In this document: piece after piece, positions 8,283 through 17,371 of the stretch
Layout of the letters: each line of letters opens with the position of its first letter
Position numbering within the stretch: the stretch's first letter is position 1
Assembly (NCBI GenBank): GCA_013822735.1
Contig: PNKZ01000001.1
Span: forward strand, 806,001-870,000
Direction of reading: 5' to 3'
DNA from: Pirellula sp.
GTDB lineage: Bacteria; Planctomycetota; Planctomycetia; Pirellulales; PNKZ01
DNA: 64,000 bases
The notes under the pieces: model-generated
Told to the model about the DNA's origin: nothing
What the model saw: the letters and a program-made list of their open reading frames with translations, nothing else
Database searches by the model: none
Program-made: the position numbers and the translations under genes

Positions 8283-10073
8283 TCAACGTTGCGATGTTTC
8301 ACTGCGCGAAGTTTCACTGCGACGCGCTTGCAGCGGCTGCTCGATTAGAACGACGTATTTGCTTCGGCATTCCGGCGGCAGTGCAGCGACGTCGACCCTG
8401 CGATAGTTTGCCGGTGCGAATCCGGCTTGTGCGGCGACGTCGGACGTCAGAATGAGCACTTCGGGAGACTGATTCGCGATGAGCGAAGCCAGAGGCTCCG
8501 GTCCGCTCGGCTTATAGAAATAGTCGGCCGCGGAATAGTACGCGGCCACGGAAAGGGTTTCGGAGCCGGCAAGGCGACGCCCCGGCCCGACTTCTTGGCG
8601 AACCCAGCGACCAAGGGCTTGCTGAGAGCGAAACGGTGCGTCGTGGGCTAAGAACGAATCGGTGAACGTGATGAGTGCGGCGATGCCGAGCAGCAGCGCG
8701 GTCGCCACCTGTTGCGGAGTGCTCTCCACGAAACGTGCCATGCGACCGGCAATCGATTGCATTGCGGAAGACCGCCGTTGCAGGAACGCTGCGACGGCGA
8801 GGCATCCCGTCGCGGCGAAGGGGGCTCCGGCAAGTACGAGCGGCAGCGCATAGCGGCTGCTCGTTACCTTGCTCTGCCAGGTGTGCAGCCAAATTGCCAA
8901 CATCGTGGCGACAAAGAAGGAGAGGATCGCTCGCTGATCGGCGTTGAATCGTCGTCGTTCGCCGACGAGGCCGATGACGAATAGCGCCGCATAGAAAGGC
9001 CCGAATCCGCGCACGAGCACGCGGCACGCGAGCCAAGTGACTTGCAGGGCGTTGATCGCAGGAGGGGCGGAGCCGATCAACACTTCGGAGTTTGGCGAAG
9101 GAGCCGTGACGGAACCCTCAGGCGATGCCGTGAGTAGCGCCTGTGGTGCCGTCGGCGGCGGCAAGGCGACCCCTTCCGGCGTTCCGGAGGGAGGGAGCAA
9201 GGGAGACGCGTTTGGGAACCACTCGGCCGGAATCAGCGCGGAAATGCCCGGCACATGCTGAAGGTACGTGATCTTGTGTAGGTTGCCCCCCGAGACCCGG
9301 CCGTTGAATAGCCCGCCGAAGGCCGCATTGATCGCCAGAATTCCCAGCGGCAGCATCGCTGCATAGGTGAGCCAACCCCAAGCGAGCGATCGCCGTTGGT
9401 CGGGCATTCGCCAGACTCGCGAGACCGACCACGCGATTTGCGGAAGCAGCAGGAACCAACCCTCAAAGCGCGTTTGCACGGCGGCGAACGTCGCGAGTCC
9501 GGCGGCCAGAAACCATTTCAGGCGCAATTCCGAAACGGCGCGCCAACTTGCATAGAGCGAGCAAACGGCGAAGAGGCAGAACGTCGGATCGCGAATCAGT
9601 TGCGGCGACCATTCAATGAGCTTCGGATGCAAGCCGGCGAGAACAGAACCGACGACGGCGATCTCGTCGTTAAACATTCGTCGCAGCCAACCGAAGAGCG
9701 GCAACACGACCAGCGTGCCGCAAAGCACGCCCCAGACGCGTCCCGCCGTTTCCCAATCGCAGCCGAGTTGATGCAGCAGCATCAGAATGGTCGGGTAGGC
9801 GTTGAACTCGCGCGGATCGAGCGTGCCGTTTGTAGCGGCACTTTCCATTCGTGCGGCCAAGCCGATATACGTTACGCCGTCGGGAAAAAGAACGTCTTCC
9901 TTCAGCGCGATGGCCAAGCGCGGAACGAACCAGAGCACGACGAGTCCGACGATCGCCCAACGCCGACGCACCGACCAAGAACGCGGCTCGCAAGATCGGG
10001 TTGGCGGCTCACTTCGGAGCGCAGGCGGTTCGTTAGGCCGCATGCGGCTGCGAACGATCATCGAGTTCGTCAT
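8283..10073 (-). CDS. GT39-like polytopic membrane glycosyltransferase
   Basis: The 596-residue protein has many hydrophobic segments, starting with WAIVGLVVLWFVPRLAIAL near residue 40 and continuing to about residue 480, followed by a soluble tail. DGVTYIGLA after the first membrane segment matches the acidic motif of ArnT/PMT-type (GT-C) enzymes, which use polyprenyl-phosphate sugars on the outer face of the membrane. A 60-residue Pro/Ala-rich loop near residues 270-330 interrupts the membrane region. The start at 10073 overlaps the preceding gene by 41 bp; an ATG at 10043 would overlap by only 11. It is the last gene of the polysaccharide run. A wzy-like or sugar-transferring role is possible; the substrate is unknown. 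Confidence 0.7.
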   Translation of the reverse strand: MTNSMIVRSRMRPNEPPALRSEPPTRSCEPRSWSVRRRWAIVGLVVLWFVPRLAIALKEDVLFPDGVTYIGLAARMESAATNGTLDPREFNAYPTILMLLHQLGCDWETAGRVWGVLCGTLVVLPLFGWLRRMFNDEIAVVGSVLAGLHPKLIEWSPQLIRDPTFCLFAVCSLYASWRAVSELRLKWFLAAGLATFAAVQTRFEGWFLLLPQIAWSVSRVWRMPDQRRSLAWGWLTYAAMLPLGILAINAAFGGLFNGRVSGGNLHKITYLQHVPGISALIPAEWFPNASPLLPPSGTPEGVALPPPTAPQALLTASPEGSVTAPSPNSEVLIGSAPPAINALQVTWLACRVLVRGFGPFYAALFVIGLVGERRRFNADQRAILSFFVATMLAIWLHTWQSKVTSSRYALPLVLAGAPFAATGCLAVAAFLQRRSSAMQSIAGRMARFVESTPQQVATALLLGIAALITFTDSFLAHDAPFRSQQALGRWVRQEVGPGRRLAGSETLSVAAYYSAADYFYKPSGPEPLASLIANQSPEVLILTSDVAAQAGFAPANYRRVDVAALPPECRSKYVVLIEQPLQARRSETSRSETSQR

Positions 10074-11976
10074 CCTTCGGCAAGAATAGTTTGAGGCCGG
10101 ACGGCGCCGTAAGGTCGGGACGGTATTCGCCGACCAGGTTTTTCAGTTCGGCGATAATCCGTTCCGGCATCGAGTTCGCCAGCAATTCCAAACGATCGAT
10201 CCCGGCGGCAATTTCGGCGGTCGTCAAAACGGCCGCTTTTTGCACGACTTGGATCTTCGGATGGCGCGTCGCCTGATGCACTTCGCCGGTGATATGAAGT
10301 TCCTCGAAAAGCTTTTCGCCCGGCCTGAGCCCGACAAACTGAATGTCGATGTCGTGGCCGACGCGTAGGCCGGAGAGTCGAATCAGGTCGTGTGCGAGAT
10401 CGACGATGCGGACCGGATCGCCCATCTCCAAGACGAAGATGTCGCCGCCGCGTCCCATGGAACCCGCCTGAATGACGAGTTGGGCCGCTTCGGGAATCGT
10501 CATGAAGAACCGCTGCATGCGCGGATCGGTAATGGTGATCGGGCCGCCGCGGGAAATCTGTTCGCGAAAGATCGGCACGACGCTGCCGGCGCTATCGAGC
10601 ACGTTGCCGAAGCGCACCGTGACGAAGCGGCAGGCCGAGCGCTCGGAGAGCGATTGAACGTAAAGTTCGGCGACCCGTTTGCAGGTCCCCATCACGCTGG
10701 TGGGGTTCACGGCTTTGTCGGTCGAGATCAGCACGAAGGCTTTGAGCCCCCGCTGGTCGGCGAGATCGGCCAAGTCGCGCGTGGCGAGTACGTTGTTCTT
10801 CACCGCTTCGCCCGGGTTTTGTTCCATCAGCGGAACATGTTTGTAGGCCGCCGCGTGGAAGAGCACGTCGGGCCGAAGCTCATCGAACAGCTGCTCCATG
10901 CGGGTGCGATCGGCGATGTCGGCGATGCGTACGTCGATCGGCACGTGAGGGGCGACGCTCCGCAATTGCCTTTCCATCTGAAACTGGCCGTTCTCCCAAC
11001 GGTCGACGAGAACCAAGCGTGCCGGACGGAATTGGAGCAACTGTTTGCAGATCTCGCTGCCGATGCTCCCCGCGCTTCCGGTGATCATGAGCACGCGGCC
11101 GTTCAGCCATTCGTGAATCTGGGGCGTATCCAGAGTCACCGGTTCGCGGCGAAGTAAGTCGTCGATGGCGACCTCGCGGGCCACGACGCGCATTTCGCCG
11201 CTCAGCAATTGCTCATAGTTCGGCAGCATTCGCACCTGAGCGCCGGCGGCCGAGCATGTTTCCATCACGGCCCGGACGCGCTGGCCCGAGAGATCGCCGG
11301 ACGTCAACAGGATGTGATTCACGGCATGGCGCGCAATCAGATGCCGCAGCTCTTCGAGCTTGCCGACGATCGGCACTCCGCCGATGCGTTCTCCGGAGTG
11401 GCGGCCGTCGAGATCGACGAAGCCGACGATTTCAAAGGGAGAACGTCGGCTCACTTGCATCGCGCGCAACAGACCTTCTCCGGCCTCGTTGACGCCGACG
11501 ATGAGGGCGCGTTCGGTCGAATTCGCGTTGGCGACGAGCAGCCGGCGATAGCCCCCGTACAGCGTTCGCACGAGGCTGCGCATCGCGCAAACGACGATCA
11601 GCGTGGCGCCCCAATCAAGGATGAAAATGCCGCGCGAGACCGGTTGCTCGAGCGGCCACAATCGATCGGCCAACACGATTAAGACGCTGGCCGCGGTCGT
11701 TGCTTGGGCGAGCGAAGTCAGGTCGTGAAACGTGACGAAACGGGTCCAGCCGCGATGCATGCGGAACCAACCGAACGCGACCAGCTTCAGAATGACGAAA
11801 GCCGCCAGCGTCTGTCGCAACGTTTCGGCATGGTGAGGCTCGATGGCGCCGTCGAAGCGCACGAAATAGGCGCCGACATGCACGGCCGTGAAAACGCCGG
11901 CCAGCGCCAATAAATTCAGCACGTCACGTCCCAACCGCTGTGATGCGGTGGGCGTGGGGGTCATGTTCCAGATCAT
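10033..11976 (-). CDS. CapD/WbpM-type membrane nucleotide-sugar 4,6-dehydratase
   Basis: The 647-residue protein has four N-terminal membrane segments (about residues 15-135), a first nucleotide-binding-like domain (ERALIVGVNEAGEGLLRAM), then an extended SDR domain with ITGSAGSIGSEICKQLL. In place of the usual Tyr-x3-Lys it has SVMGTCK (Met-x3-Lys), which is normal for the WbpM/PglF/CapD family. STDKAVNPT and LRPGEKLFEEL are family hallmarks. These enzymes make UDP-4-keto-6-deoxy sugars for surface glycans. The ATG at 11976 has GGAG 6 nt upstream; a GTG at 12090 lacks a ribosome site. It lies in the polysaccharide run between the initiating sugar transferase and the GT39-like gene. Confidence 0.9.
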   Translation of the reverse strand: MIWNMTPTPTASQRLGRDVLNLLALAGVFTAVHVGAYFVRFDGAIEPHHAETLRQTLAAFVILKLVAFGWFRMHRGWTRFVTFHDLTSLAQATTAASVLIVLADRLWPLEQPVSRGIFILDWGATLIVVCAMRSLVRTLYGGYRRLLVANANSTERALIVGVNEAGEGLLRAMQVSRRSPFEIVGFVDLDGRHSGERIGGVPIVGKLEELRHLIARHAVNHILLTSGDLSGQRVRAVMETCSAAGAQVRMLPNYEQLLSGEMRVVAREVAIDDLLRREPVTLDTPQIHEWLNGRVLMITGSAGSIGSEICKQLLQFRPARLVLVDRWENGQFQMERQLRSVAPHVPIDVRIADIADRTRMEQLFDELRPDVLFHAAAYKHVPLMEQNPGEAVKNNVLATRDLADLADQRGLKAFVLISTDKAVNPTSVMGTCKRVAELYVQSLSERSACRFVTVRFGNVLDSAGSVVPIFREQISRGGPITITDPRMQRFFMTIPEAAQLVIQAGSMGRGGDIFVLEMGDPVRIVDLAHDLIRLSGLRVGHDIDIQFVGLRPGEKLFEELHITGEVHQATRHPKIQVVQKAAVLTTAEIAAGIDRLELLANSMPERIIAELKNLVGEYRPDLTAPSGLKLFLPKDDELDDRSQPHAA

Positions 11977-12127
11977 CCCTGACTCCGGTCCGGCGCCATC
12001 CGGCCTTGTAAGTAGCTCGGGAGTCTCCGACTCCCTCTTCCGGGTGCGGAAGTGTAAGTTGCCGCCGGAGAACGAGTCAAGGTCGCTCACGGGATGCCGG
12101 CAGCCACGATAGTCCGCTCTACTTTCG

Positions 12128-12766
12128 CTAGGCGGCTCGAGCCTGATCGGCGGCGTTCTGTGGTGCCGGCATAGCTTCCAGCGGGCTTGCCGCTCGCGAA
12201 GTCTGCGCCGATTGCGAGCCGTCGGGATGTACGACGTGCAACGCCGTGGCGAAGAGAATTTTGAGATCGAGAATCATCGATTGATGGGCGGCGTACCAGG
12301 CATCGGCGTCGGTCTTTTGCTCAATCGTAAACTCATCACGTCCTAGAATTTGAGCCCAGCCGGTGAGGCCGGGCGTCAGCCGATGCACGCCGCGCGCGGT
12401 ACGCAAGGCAATCAGATCGTGCTGGTTGAAAAGCGCCGGACGAGGCCCTACGAGGCTCATGCTGCCGTTGAGGATGCACCAGAGCTGCGGCAGTTCGTCG
12501 AGGCTCGTGGAACGCAACAATCGCCCTATCGGGGTGAGCCAACGCTCGGAATCCACCAGGAGATGGCTGGCCACTTCGGGCGTGTCGATGCGCATCGAGC
12601 GAAACTTCGGCATCTTGAACAATTGATTGTCGCGACCGACTCGGTCCGACCAGTAGAGGATCGGCCCGCGCGAAGTGAGTTTTACGGCGAGCGCGAGGAT
12701 CAGGCAGGGGACCGCCGCGACAAAAGAGACGGCGAGCGTCACCGCGAGGTCGAACCATCTTTTCAT
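12128..12766 (-). CDS. Bacterial sugar transferase (polyprenyl-phosphate glycosyl-1-phosphate transferase)
   Basis: The 212-residue protein has one N-terminal membrane segment (RWFDLAVTLAVSFVAAVPC onward) and the catalytic core of the PglC/WcaJ C-terminal family: KFRSM, SLDELPQLW with the Asp-Glu dyad, MSLVGPRP, and PGLTGWAQI. It lacks the four-helix N-terminal part of WcaJ/WbaP, so it is of the small PglC-like class. It would start the glycan by moving a sugar-1-phosphate to undecaprenyl phosphate. The ATG at 12766 is preceded by AAAGGGAA; an ATG at 12805 is less likely. The last 30 residues are an Ala/Pro-rich tail. Confidence 0.92.
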   Translation of the reverse strand: MKRWFDLAVTLAVSFVAAVPCLILALAVKLTSRGPILYWSDRVGRDNQLFKMPKFRSMRIDTPEVASHLLVDSERWLTPIGRLLRSTSLDELPQLWCILNGSMSLVGPRPALFNQHDLIALRTARGVHRLTPGLTGWAQILGRDEFTIEQKTDADAWYAAHQSMILDLKILFATALHVVHPDGSQSAQTSRAASPLEAMPAPQNAADQARAA

Positions 12767-12835
12767 GCGGATTCCCTTTCCGATCTCCTCGTCACGCTTC
12801 TGCATCGCTCCCTAAAGACCGGGCCTTCCTCGGAT

Positions 12836-14731
12836 CTACGCCGCAGATTGACTTGCCTCGACATAAACCTTCGGCAGGAGGTCGGCGTGCGTACGCAAAA
12901 ACCGCTTTCCGATACGCGAATGGCCGCGCAGGCCGTGGCGATTGACGATGGTTTGGAACGACTTCTCCATCTCGAGATCCCGCTCTTCGGTTTGGTCGTT
13001 ACCGTCAAGCATGTCGCACATCTCTCGGACCGCTTCGCGGATTTCCTCGGGACTGTTCTCGAGGACTCTTAATCCTTCCCGCGCTAGATCCAGGCAAGAG
13101 TAACCCAAGCGACGAACGGTGGGGTGGTAGAACTCGTCGAAGCTGAGAAGTCGCTGCTCGCGATCCGACCAGCAAAGCTTGGGAATGAATAAGTCCCGAC
13201 GACCGTAGACCGGCAGATGGTTCGAGACCCAATTGGTCATTAAACTCGGTACGCCGAACGCGCAGGGGACGCTGCAAAGGCCTGAGGCGACGCCGAGAAA
13301 AAACCGGCTGTTGGAGATCAAGAAAATATCCATCCAGTCGCTCTTGAAGCGGCTGTGGGCATAGTCGACAACCCCATGGAGCTGCGGCAGCGGTTCCATA
13401 CTAGGGTCGCCTAGTCGAATTACCCAACCGCCGCGGGAGACGATCTCCTCGATCGCCGGTAGGTACGACTTGACATCGGCGTTGCGGTGCGCCTGCTGCG
13501 GATTGCTCCCTTCGCGATGGTAACCGGGCGAGCGGACGTGCAAGACCACGAACCAAGCGTCGCTCGGAACGCCCATTGCCGCCAGGCATTGTCGACCTCG
13601 TCTCGAATCCTCATCCTGCGCGGAAACCGTCAAGAGGGGCGGGCGATCCTGTTTCTCCCACGCCTCCTGTACTTCTCCCATCGCATCGCAAAAGTATTCG
13701 ACTCGACCATTAGGCAACCGCAGCAAGCCGGCCACTCGCTGACCCAACGCTTGGGCAAGGGGCGTCAAACTTGCAATCAGATGCGCGTCGGAAATCACCG
13801 TGAAATGCTTTTTCCAATGTTCCAAGAAGTTGGCATTCGCCACTCTCGACGGCGGCGCCAGGACGACGATATCCTCCCAATCGGTCCAACCGAGATGCTT
13901 CATCTTCAGCAAGAAATCCAACAGAGCAATGTGACCGATGTTACGCACCCAGTCGTCGGGGAGGTACAAATGTCGCATTCTTTCGAGGCCGAAGTTCTTG
14001 CGATACTCGTGTTGCACCGTCTCTCTGCGGTCATAGATATCCAAGGCAACTTCAAAGTTTGATTCGGCGTTAATGATCTCCTCGGCCAGGTCGCTATGGG
14101 CCTCGATGAGGATCTGCATGTGATCCGCGGATAGCGAATTCAAACTCGCTTGGAATTGTTCTTCCGTGGGCATCGGACTCACGGTGATCGGTACGATGTT
14201 GCCGCGCTCGATTTCCAGCCGCGCCCAGCTGAAAAATAAGGCCGATTCAATCTTGCCGCGTTTTAGCATCAGTTGCGCGAGTTGGTGGTACAACGCGCGG
14301 GACTCTTCACCACTTCGCTCCGGCAAGACCAGCGCCGCCTGGAAGTCCTGCAAGGCTTCGTCGTATCGGCCCAATCGTCGCAATGCCGATCCGCGCATAA
14401 TGTAGGCATCGCGCGCCAGCGGAAAGGCATTCAGCGTTCGGCCGCATTGCGCGATCGCGGCCTCGCAATAATCCTGAGTCATGAGAGACTGACACAGGTG
14501 CCTCAAATACTTCGCGCGCATACGAGGCCATACGACCGGAAGCAGGCGATAGACGAATATCGCCACTCCGCGCAGCACGGGGATCCGGCGTATACACTCT
14601 TTACTGAAGCAGAAGGCGGATTCCAGGGAGTTCACCCCTCGCCGTCGCAACAGTTTTAAGAGACGGAAGGCCGCAATATTGCACAGGCCGAGCACGCTCA
14701 ATGAAACTAGAAACGCTTGCAGGAACGTCAT
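12836..14731 (-). CDS. TPR protein with TIGR04372-type putative glycosyltransferase domain
   Basis: The 631-residue protein has a hydrophobic N-terminus (residues 1-25), a TPR-like helical block at about 85-185 (AYIMRGSALRRLGRYDEAL), and a C-terminal domain from about 245. That domain has FVVLHVRSPGYHREG, RNADVKSYLPAI, GGWVIRLGDPSM and FFLGVASGLCSVPCAFG, which I recognise as the TIGR04372 putative glycosyltransferase family. The domain resembles GT-B proteins acting on surface glycans. The start has a purine-rich GAGAAGAGAGA directly upstream. Fusion of TPRs to this domain suggests docking to another envelope protein. The activity is predicted from the family only. Confidence 0.75.
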   Translation of the reverse strand: MTFLQAFLVSLSVLGLCNIAAFRLLKLLRRRGVNSLESAFCFSKECIRRIPVLRGVAIFVYRLLPVVWPRMRAKYLRHLCQSLMTQDYCEAAIAQCGRTLNAFPLARDAYIMRGSALRRLGRYDEALQDFQAALVLPERSGEESRALYHQLAQLMLKRGKIESALFFSWARLEIERGNIVPITVSPMPTEEQFQASLNSLSADHMQILIEAHSDLAEEIINAESNFEVALDIYDRRETVQHEYRKNFGLERMRHLYLPDDWVRNIGHIALLDFLLKMKHLGWTDWEDIVVLAPPSRVANANFLEHWKKHFTVISDAHLIASLTPLAQALGQRVAGLLRLPNGRVEYFCDAMGEVQEAWEKQDRPPLLTVSAQDEDSRRGRQCLAAMGVPSDAWFVVLHVRSPGYHREGSNPQQAHRNADVKSYLPAIEEIVSRGGWVIRLGDPSMEPLPQLHGVVDYAHSRFKSDWMDIFLISNSRFFLGVASGLCSVPCAFGVPSLMTNWVSNHLPVYGRRDLFIPKLCWSDREQRLLSFDEFYHPTVRRLGYSCLDLAREGLRVLENSPEEIREAVREMCDMLDGNDQTEERDLEMEKSFQTIVNRHGLRGHSRIGKRFLRTHADLLPKVYVEASQSAA

Positions 14732-14810
14732 TCTCTCTTCTCTCGAAAAAGCTGCTTACGCAGTCCGGTTACATTGTGCGTTACGCCGACTCTCGCGGAA
14801 AACTCGCTGT

Positions 14811-16043
14811 TTACGCGACATACGCCAACGGCAAGGGGACCAGGAAATGGCCGCCGTTATCGCTGAAGCGTTGGTGTCGTTGCTTGATCGGCTGCACGTA
14901 GTTCCACGCCAAAACCAAAACGTCCGCCGGTTCGGCGTAGAGTCGCTCCGACGAATAAGTCGGAATGTGCTGTCCGGGGCTATGCGTGTTTTGCTTCACC
15001 GGGTTGTCGTCCACGATGAAATCAAGAACTTCGCCCAAATCAAATTGATAGAGCAGCGTGGTCACCGTCGGCGAGGCGCCGTAGCCGGCCAGTTTCTTCT
15101 CCGGTTTCTTAACGGCCGAGATCAGAGCATGCGTTGCATCGCGCGCGGCGCGGATACGCTCGCCGTAGGCGAGATACGTCGCGGGCTTGTCTAAGCCGAG
15201 GCTCAATTCCAGGTCGATCAAGCTCTGAACGACGGCGCCCTTCGGTCGAGGACCCCCCGCCTTTTGAACGCTGCCGCGAATCGAGCCCCCCTTGGTGGCG
15301 ATCCGATCGACATGAAACAGTTCCAAGCCGTGGCGGCGGAAGAACGACTCCAGCGATCGAACCGAGTGGTAACAAAGGTGCTCGTGATAGATCGTGTCGA
15401 AGATCATCTTGCCCACGGTGTCGACCATGTAGGACACCTCGAACGAGAACACGCCGTCGTCGGCGAGCAAGTCGCGGATGCCGTCGGCCATGTCGGGCAG
15501 CTGATCGGAATGGGCGAACACGTTGTTGGCCGTGACGATTCGCGCCGGGCCGAGACGCTCGCGTAAATCTCGGGCAAGTTTGGAAGTGAAAAAGTCGCCG
15601 ACCGTGGGCAGGCCCTCGTCCGTCGCACGTTTCGCGATTTCGATGGCCGGGTCGACCCCCTGCACGCGCAATCCTTGATCGCGGAAGGCGCGAAGCAGCG
15701 AGCCGTCGTTGCTGCCGATATCGATGGCCAAATCGTTGGAACCCTTGCCGACGCGTCCGAGCATATCGGCGGCATAGGAGCGGAAGTGCTCCCGGAGCCC
15801 CAGCGACGAACTCGTCGAATAGGTGTAGGAACGAAACAGTAAATCGGGGCTTACGACGTCCTCAATTTGACCGTTGCCGCAATCCTGGCAGAGGAGCAGC
15901 GTGAGCGAGTAACACTCTTGCGGCTGCTTCGGACCCGGCAGGTAGTCGTTACCGATCGGCGTCGGCACCATCGGCAAGGCGAGGTCGAGTTTGCCGCTCC
16001 CGCACATGAGGCAGCGATCAGCACGGTAATGCGTCTTCGTCAT
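14811..16043 (-). CDS. SAM-dependent sugar C-methyltransferase (NovU/TylC3 family)
   Basis: The 410-residue protein has the three-part layout of sugar C-methyltransferases. A zinc-binding N-terminus has Cys-x2-Cys pairs (CLMCG and CQDCG). The central SAM-binding Rossmann domain has LAIDIGSNDGSLLRAF (about residue 105). The C-terminal domain has KLAGYGASPTVTTLLYQF and DNPVKQN. YHEHLCYHS about residue 220 is the conserved catalytic His/Glu segment of this family. Substrates are NDP-4-keto-6-deoxy sugars, in keeping with the CapD-type dehydratase in the same run. The start overlaps the SDR gene by 4 bp. Confidence 0.88.
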   Translation of the reverse strand: MTKTHYRADRCLMCGSGKLDLALPMVPTPIGNDYLPGPKQPQECYSLTLLLCQDCGNGQIEDVVSPDLLFRSYTYSTSSSLGLREHFRSYAADMLGRVGKGSNDLAIDIGSNDGSLLRAFRDQGLRVQGVDPAIEIAKRATDEGLPTVGDFFTSKLARDLRERLGPARIVTANNVFAHSDQLPDMADGIRDLLADDGVFSFEVSYMVDTVGKMIFDTIYHEHLCYHSVRSLESFFRRHGLELFHVDRIATKGGSIRGSVQKAGGPRPKGAVVQSLIDLELSLGLDKPATYLAYGERIRAARDATHALISAVKKPEKKLAGYGASPTVTTLLYQFDLGEVLDFIVDDNPVKQNTHSPGQHIPTYSSERLYAEPADVLVLAWNYVQPIKQRHQRFSDNGGHFLVPLPLAYVA

Positions 16044-16804
16044 ACTTTTACTCCGTCACTTCTCTCCTCGCCGGCTTCCATAAGCTCGCGAGCGAGTGAA
16101 TCGTGCAATGTCAAGGAAAGTCCGCCGTCGACATACAGGTTTTGGCCCGTGATGAACGAGGCTTTGTCGCTACTCAAAAAGGCAATTACTTCGGCCACTT
16201 CTTCGGCCGCCGCCATCCGCCCCAGCGGCGTGATGCGACAGTACATGTCGTGAAGGGCTTGGTTGTCGAGATAGTAGCGCCGCGACTCCTCTTTGAGGAC
16301 CGTGCACGGCGATACCGCGTTGACGCGAATGTTCTTTCGTCCCAAGCGAACCGCGTAGTAGCGCACCAATTGGTTGAGGCCCGCCTTGGCGACGTGGTAG
16401 CCGGGCGATTGGTTGAACGCGACGAAGTCGCCGGCGTTGGAGCTGACCGCGACGATCGCTCCCCCCTTCGCGGCAAACAAAGGTGAAACGCCTTCGATCA
16501 GTTCTTTCGTGGCGGTGAGCGTGGTTTGAATTTCGCCGGCCCAGGTGTCGCCGTCGCCGCGATAGCGCTGCACGAAGATCAGGGCCGAAAGCGGCGCCTC
16601 GACGTGTCGTTTTTTGATCTCGGCGACGATCTCTTCCGGCTTGGCTAGATCGCCGGCAAGAAACGAGATTCCGGGCTGGTCGAGAGGCAATTTGACCGGC
16701 GGACGACGACCGACGAGCGTAAGTTGCCAATCTTGCGCGGCCAAAGTACGTGCGACTGCGAGACCGATACCGCGCGTCCCCCCGACGATCACGGCGCGAT
16801 TCAT
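16040..16804 (-). CDS. Short-chain dehydrogenase/reductase
   Basis: The 254-residue classical SDR has VGGTRGIGLAVA at the N-terminus, VSSNAG with the catalytic Ser, and YHVAKAG (Tyr-x3-Lys, about residue 131). FITGQNLYVDGGLS is the normal C-terminal segment. The usual NNAG is replaced by FVQRYRG. It overlaps both neighbours by 4 bp (WbuC cupin upstream, C-methyltransferase downstream), so the three are translationally coupled. A 4-ketoreductase step on a methylated or deoxygenated nucleotide sugar is likely. This is context-based inference. Confidence 0.85.
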   Translation of the reverse strand: MNRAVIVGGTRGIGLAVARTLAAQDWQLTLVGRRPPVKLPLDQPGISFLAGDLAKPEEIVAEIKKRHVEAPLSALIFVQRYRGDGDTWAGEIQTTLTATKELIEGVSPLFAAKGGAIVAVSSNAGDFVAFNQSPGYHVAKAGLNQLVRYYAVRLGRKNIRVNAVSPCTVLKEESRRYYLDNQALHDMYCRITPLGRMAAAEEVAEVIAFLSSDKASFITGQNLYVDGGLSLTLHDSLARELMEAGEERSDGVKV

Positions 16805-17367
16805 GATGGGACGACCTCTTCGAGCCGGTCGAGGCCGATCGCTTGAGACAGATCGCGCAAATAGTCTTGGACCGCATCGAGGTCTTCTGCGAGCGGGGCC
16901 CAGGGAGCAAACTCCGTCTGGCCGGGTTCGAAAGGTCCGTTCGTCGTTTCGTGGATGAGCGCCTGCCCGTTGAGAGGGAGCACCGTGTGATACGCGGCAT
17001 CCTGCAGTCGATAGTAAAAGACGCGTCCCGATTGGTAGTCGCCCATCGGGATCACTTCGTCGATCGTACCGTCATCGTGAAAGACGACGACCGTCAGCGA
17101 TCCGGCGATCACGTGGAACGATTCGCTTTTGCCGTGGTGGCGATGCGGACGTACGTACGAAGCGCCATCGAGGGCGATCAGCATCTCGTGCAAGGGGTTG
17201 CTGGAGGCAGTATGCGCACACAGTCGGGCGCGGCGGCGCGGACTGCGCGCCGCCATCTCGCTCAAGGGCGCGACATCTTCGCGAGCCACTTTCACGATTC
17301 GGTCGCGAGCGACCAAAACTTCTTCACTAGTCCGTTGAAACCGCACGCATTCTCCCTGTGGAATCAT
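16801..17367 (-). CDS. wbuC: WbuC-family cupin metalloprotein
   Basis: The 188-residue protein matches the WbuC family: RARLCAHTASSNPLHEMLIAL, then YVRPHRHHGKSESFHVI with metal-binding His/Glu residues, then TNGPF and FAPWAP. WbuC genes occur in O-antigen and capsule loci next to sugar epimerases. Their chemical step is not settled, though an isomerase or epimerase function on nucleotide sugars has been suggested from the cupin fold. It overlaps the SDR gene by 4 bp and follows the upstream methyltransferase stop by 4 bp, so it belongs to the same operon. Confidence 0.85.
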   Translation of the reverse strand: MIPQGECVRFQRTSEEVLVARDRIVKVAREDVAPLSEMAARSPRRRARLCAHTASSNPLHEMLIALDGASYVRPHRHHGKSESFHVIAGSLTVVVFHDDGTIDEVIPMGDYQSGRVFYYRLQDAAYHTVLPLNGQALIHETTNGPFEPGQTEFAPWAPLAEDLDAVQDYLRDLSQAIGLDRLEEVVPS

Positions 17368-17371
17368 GAGT

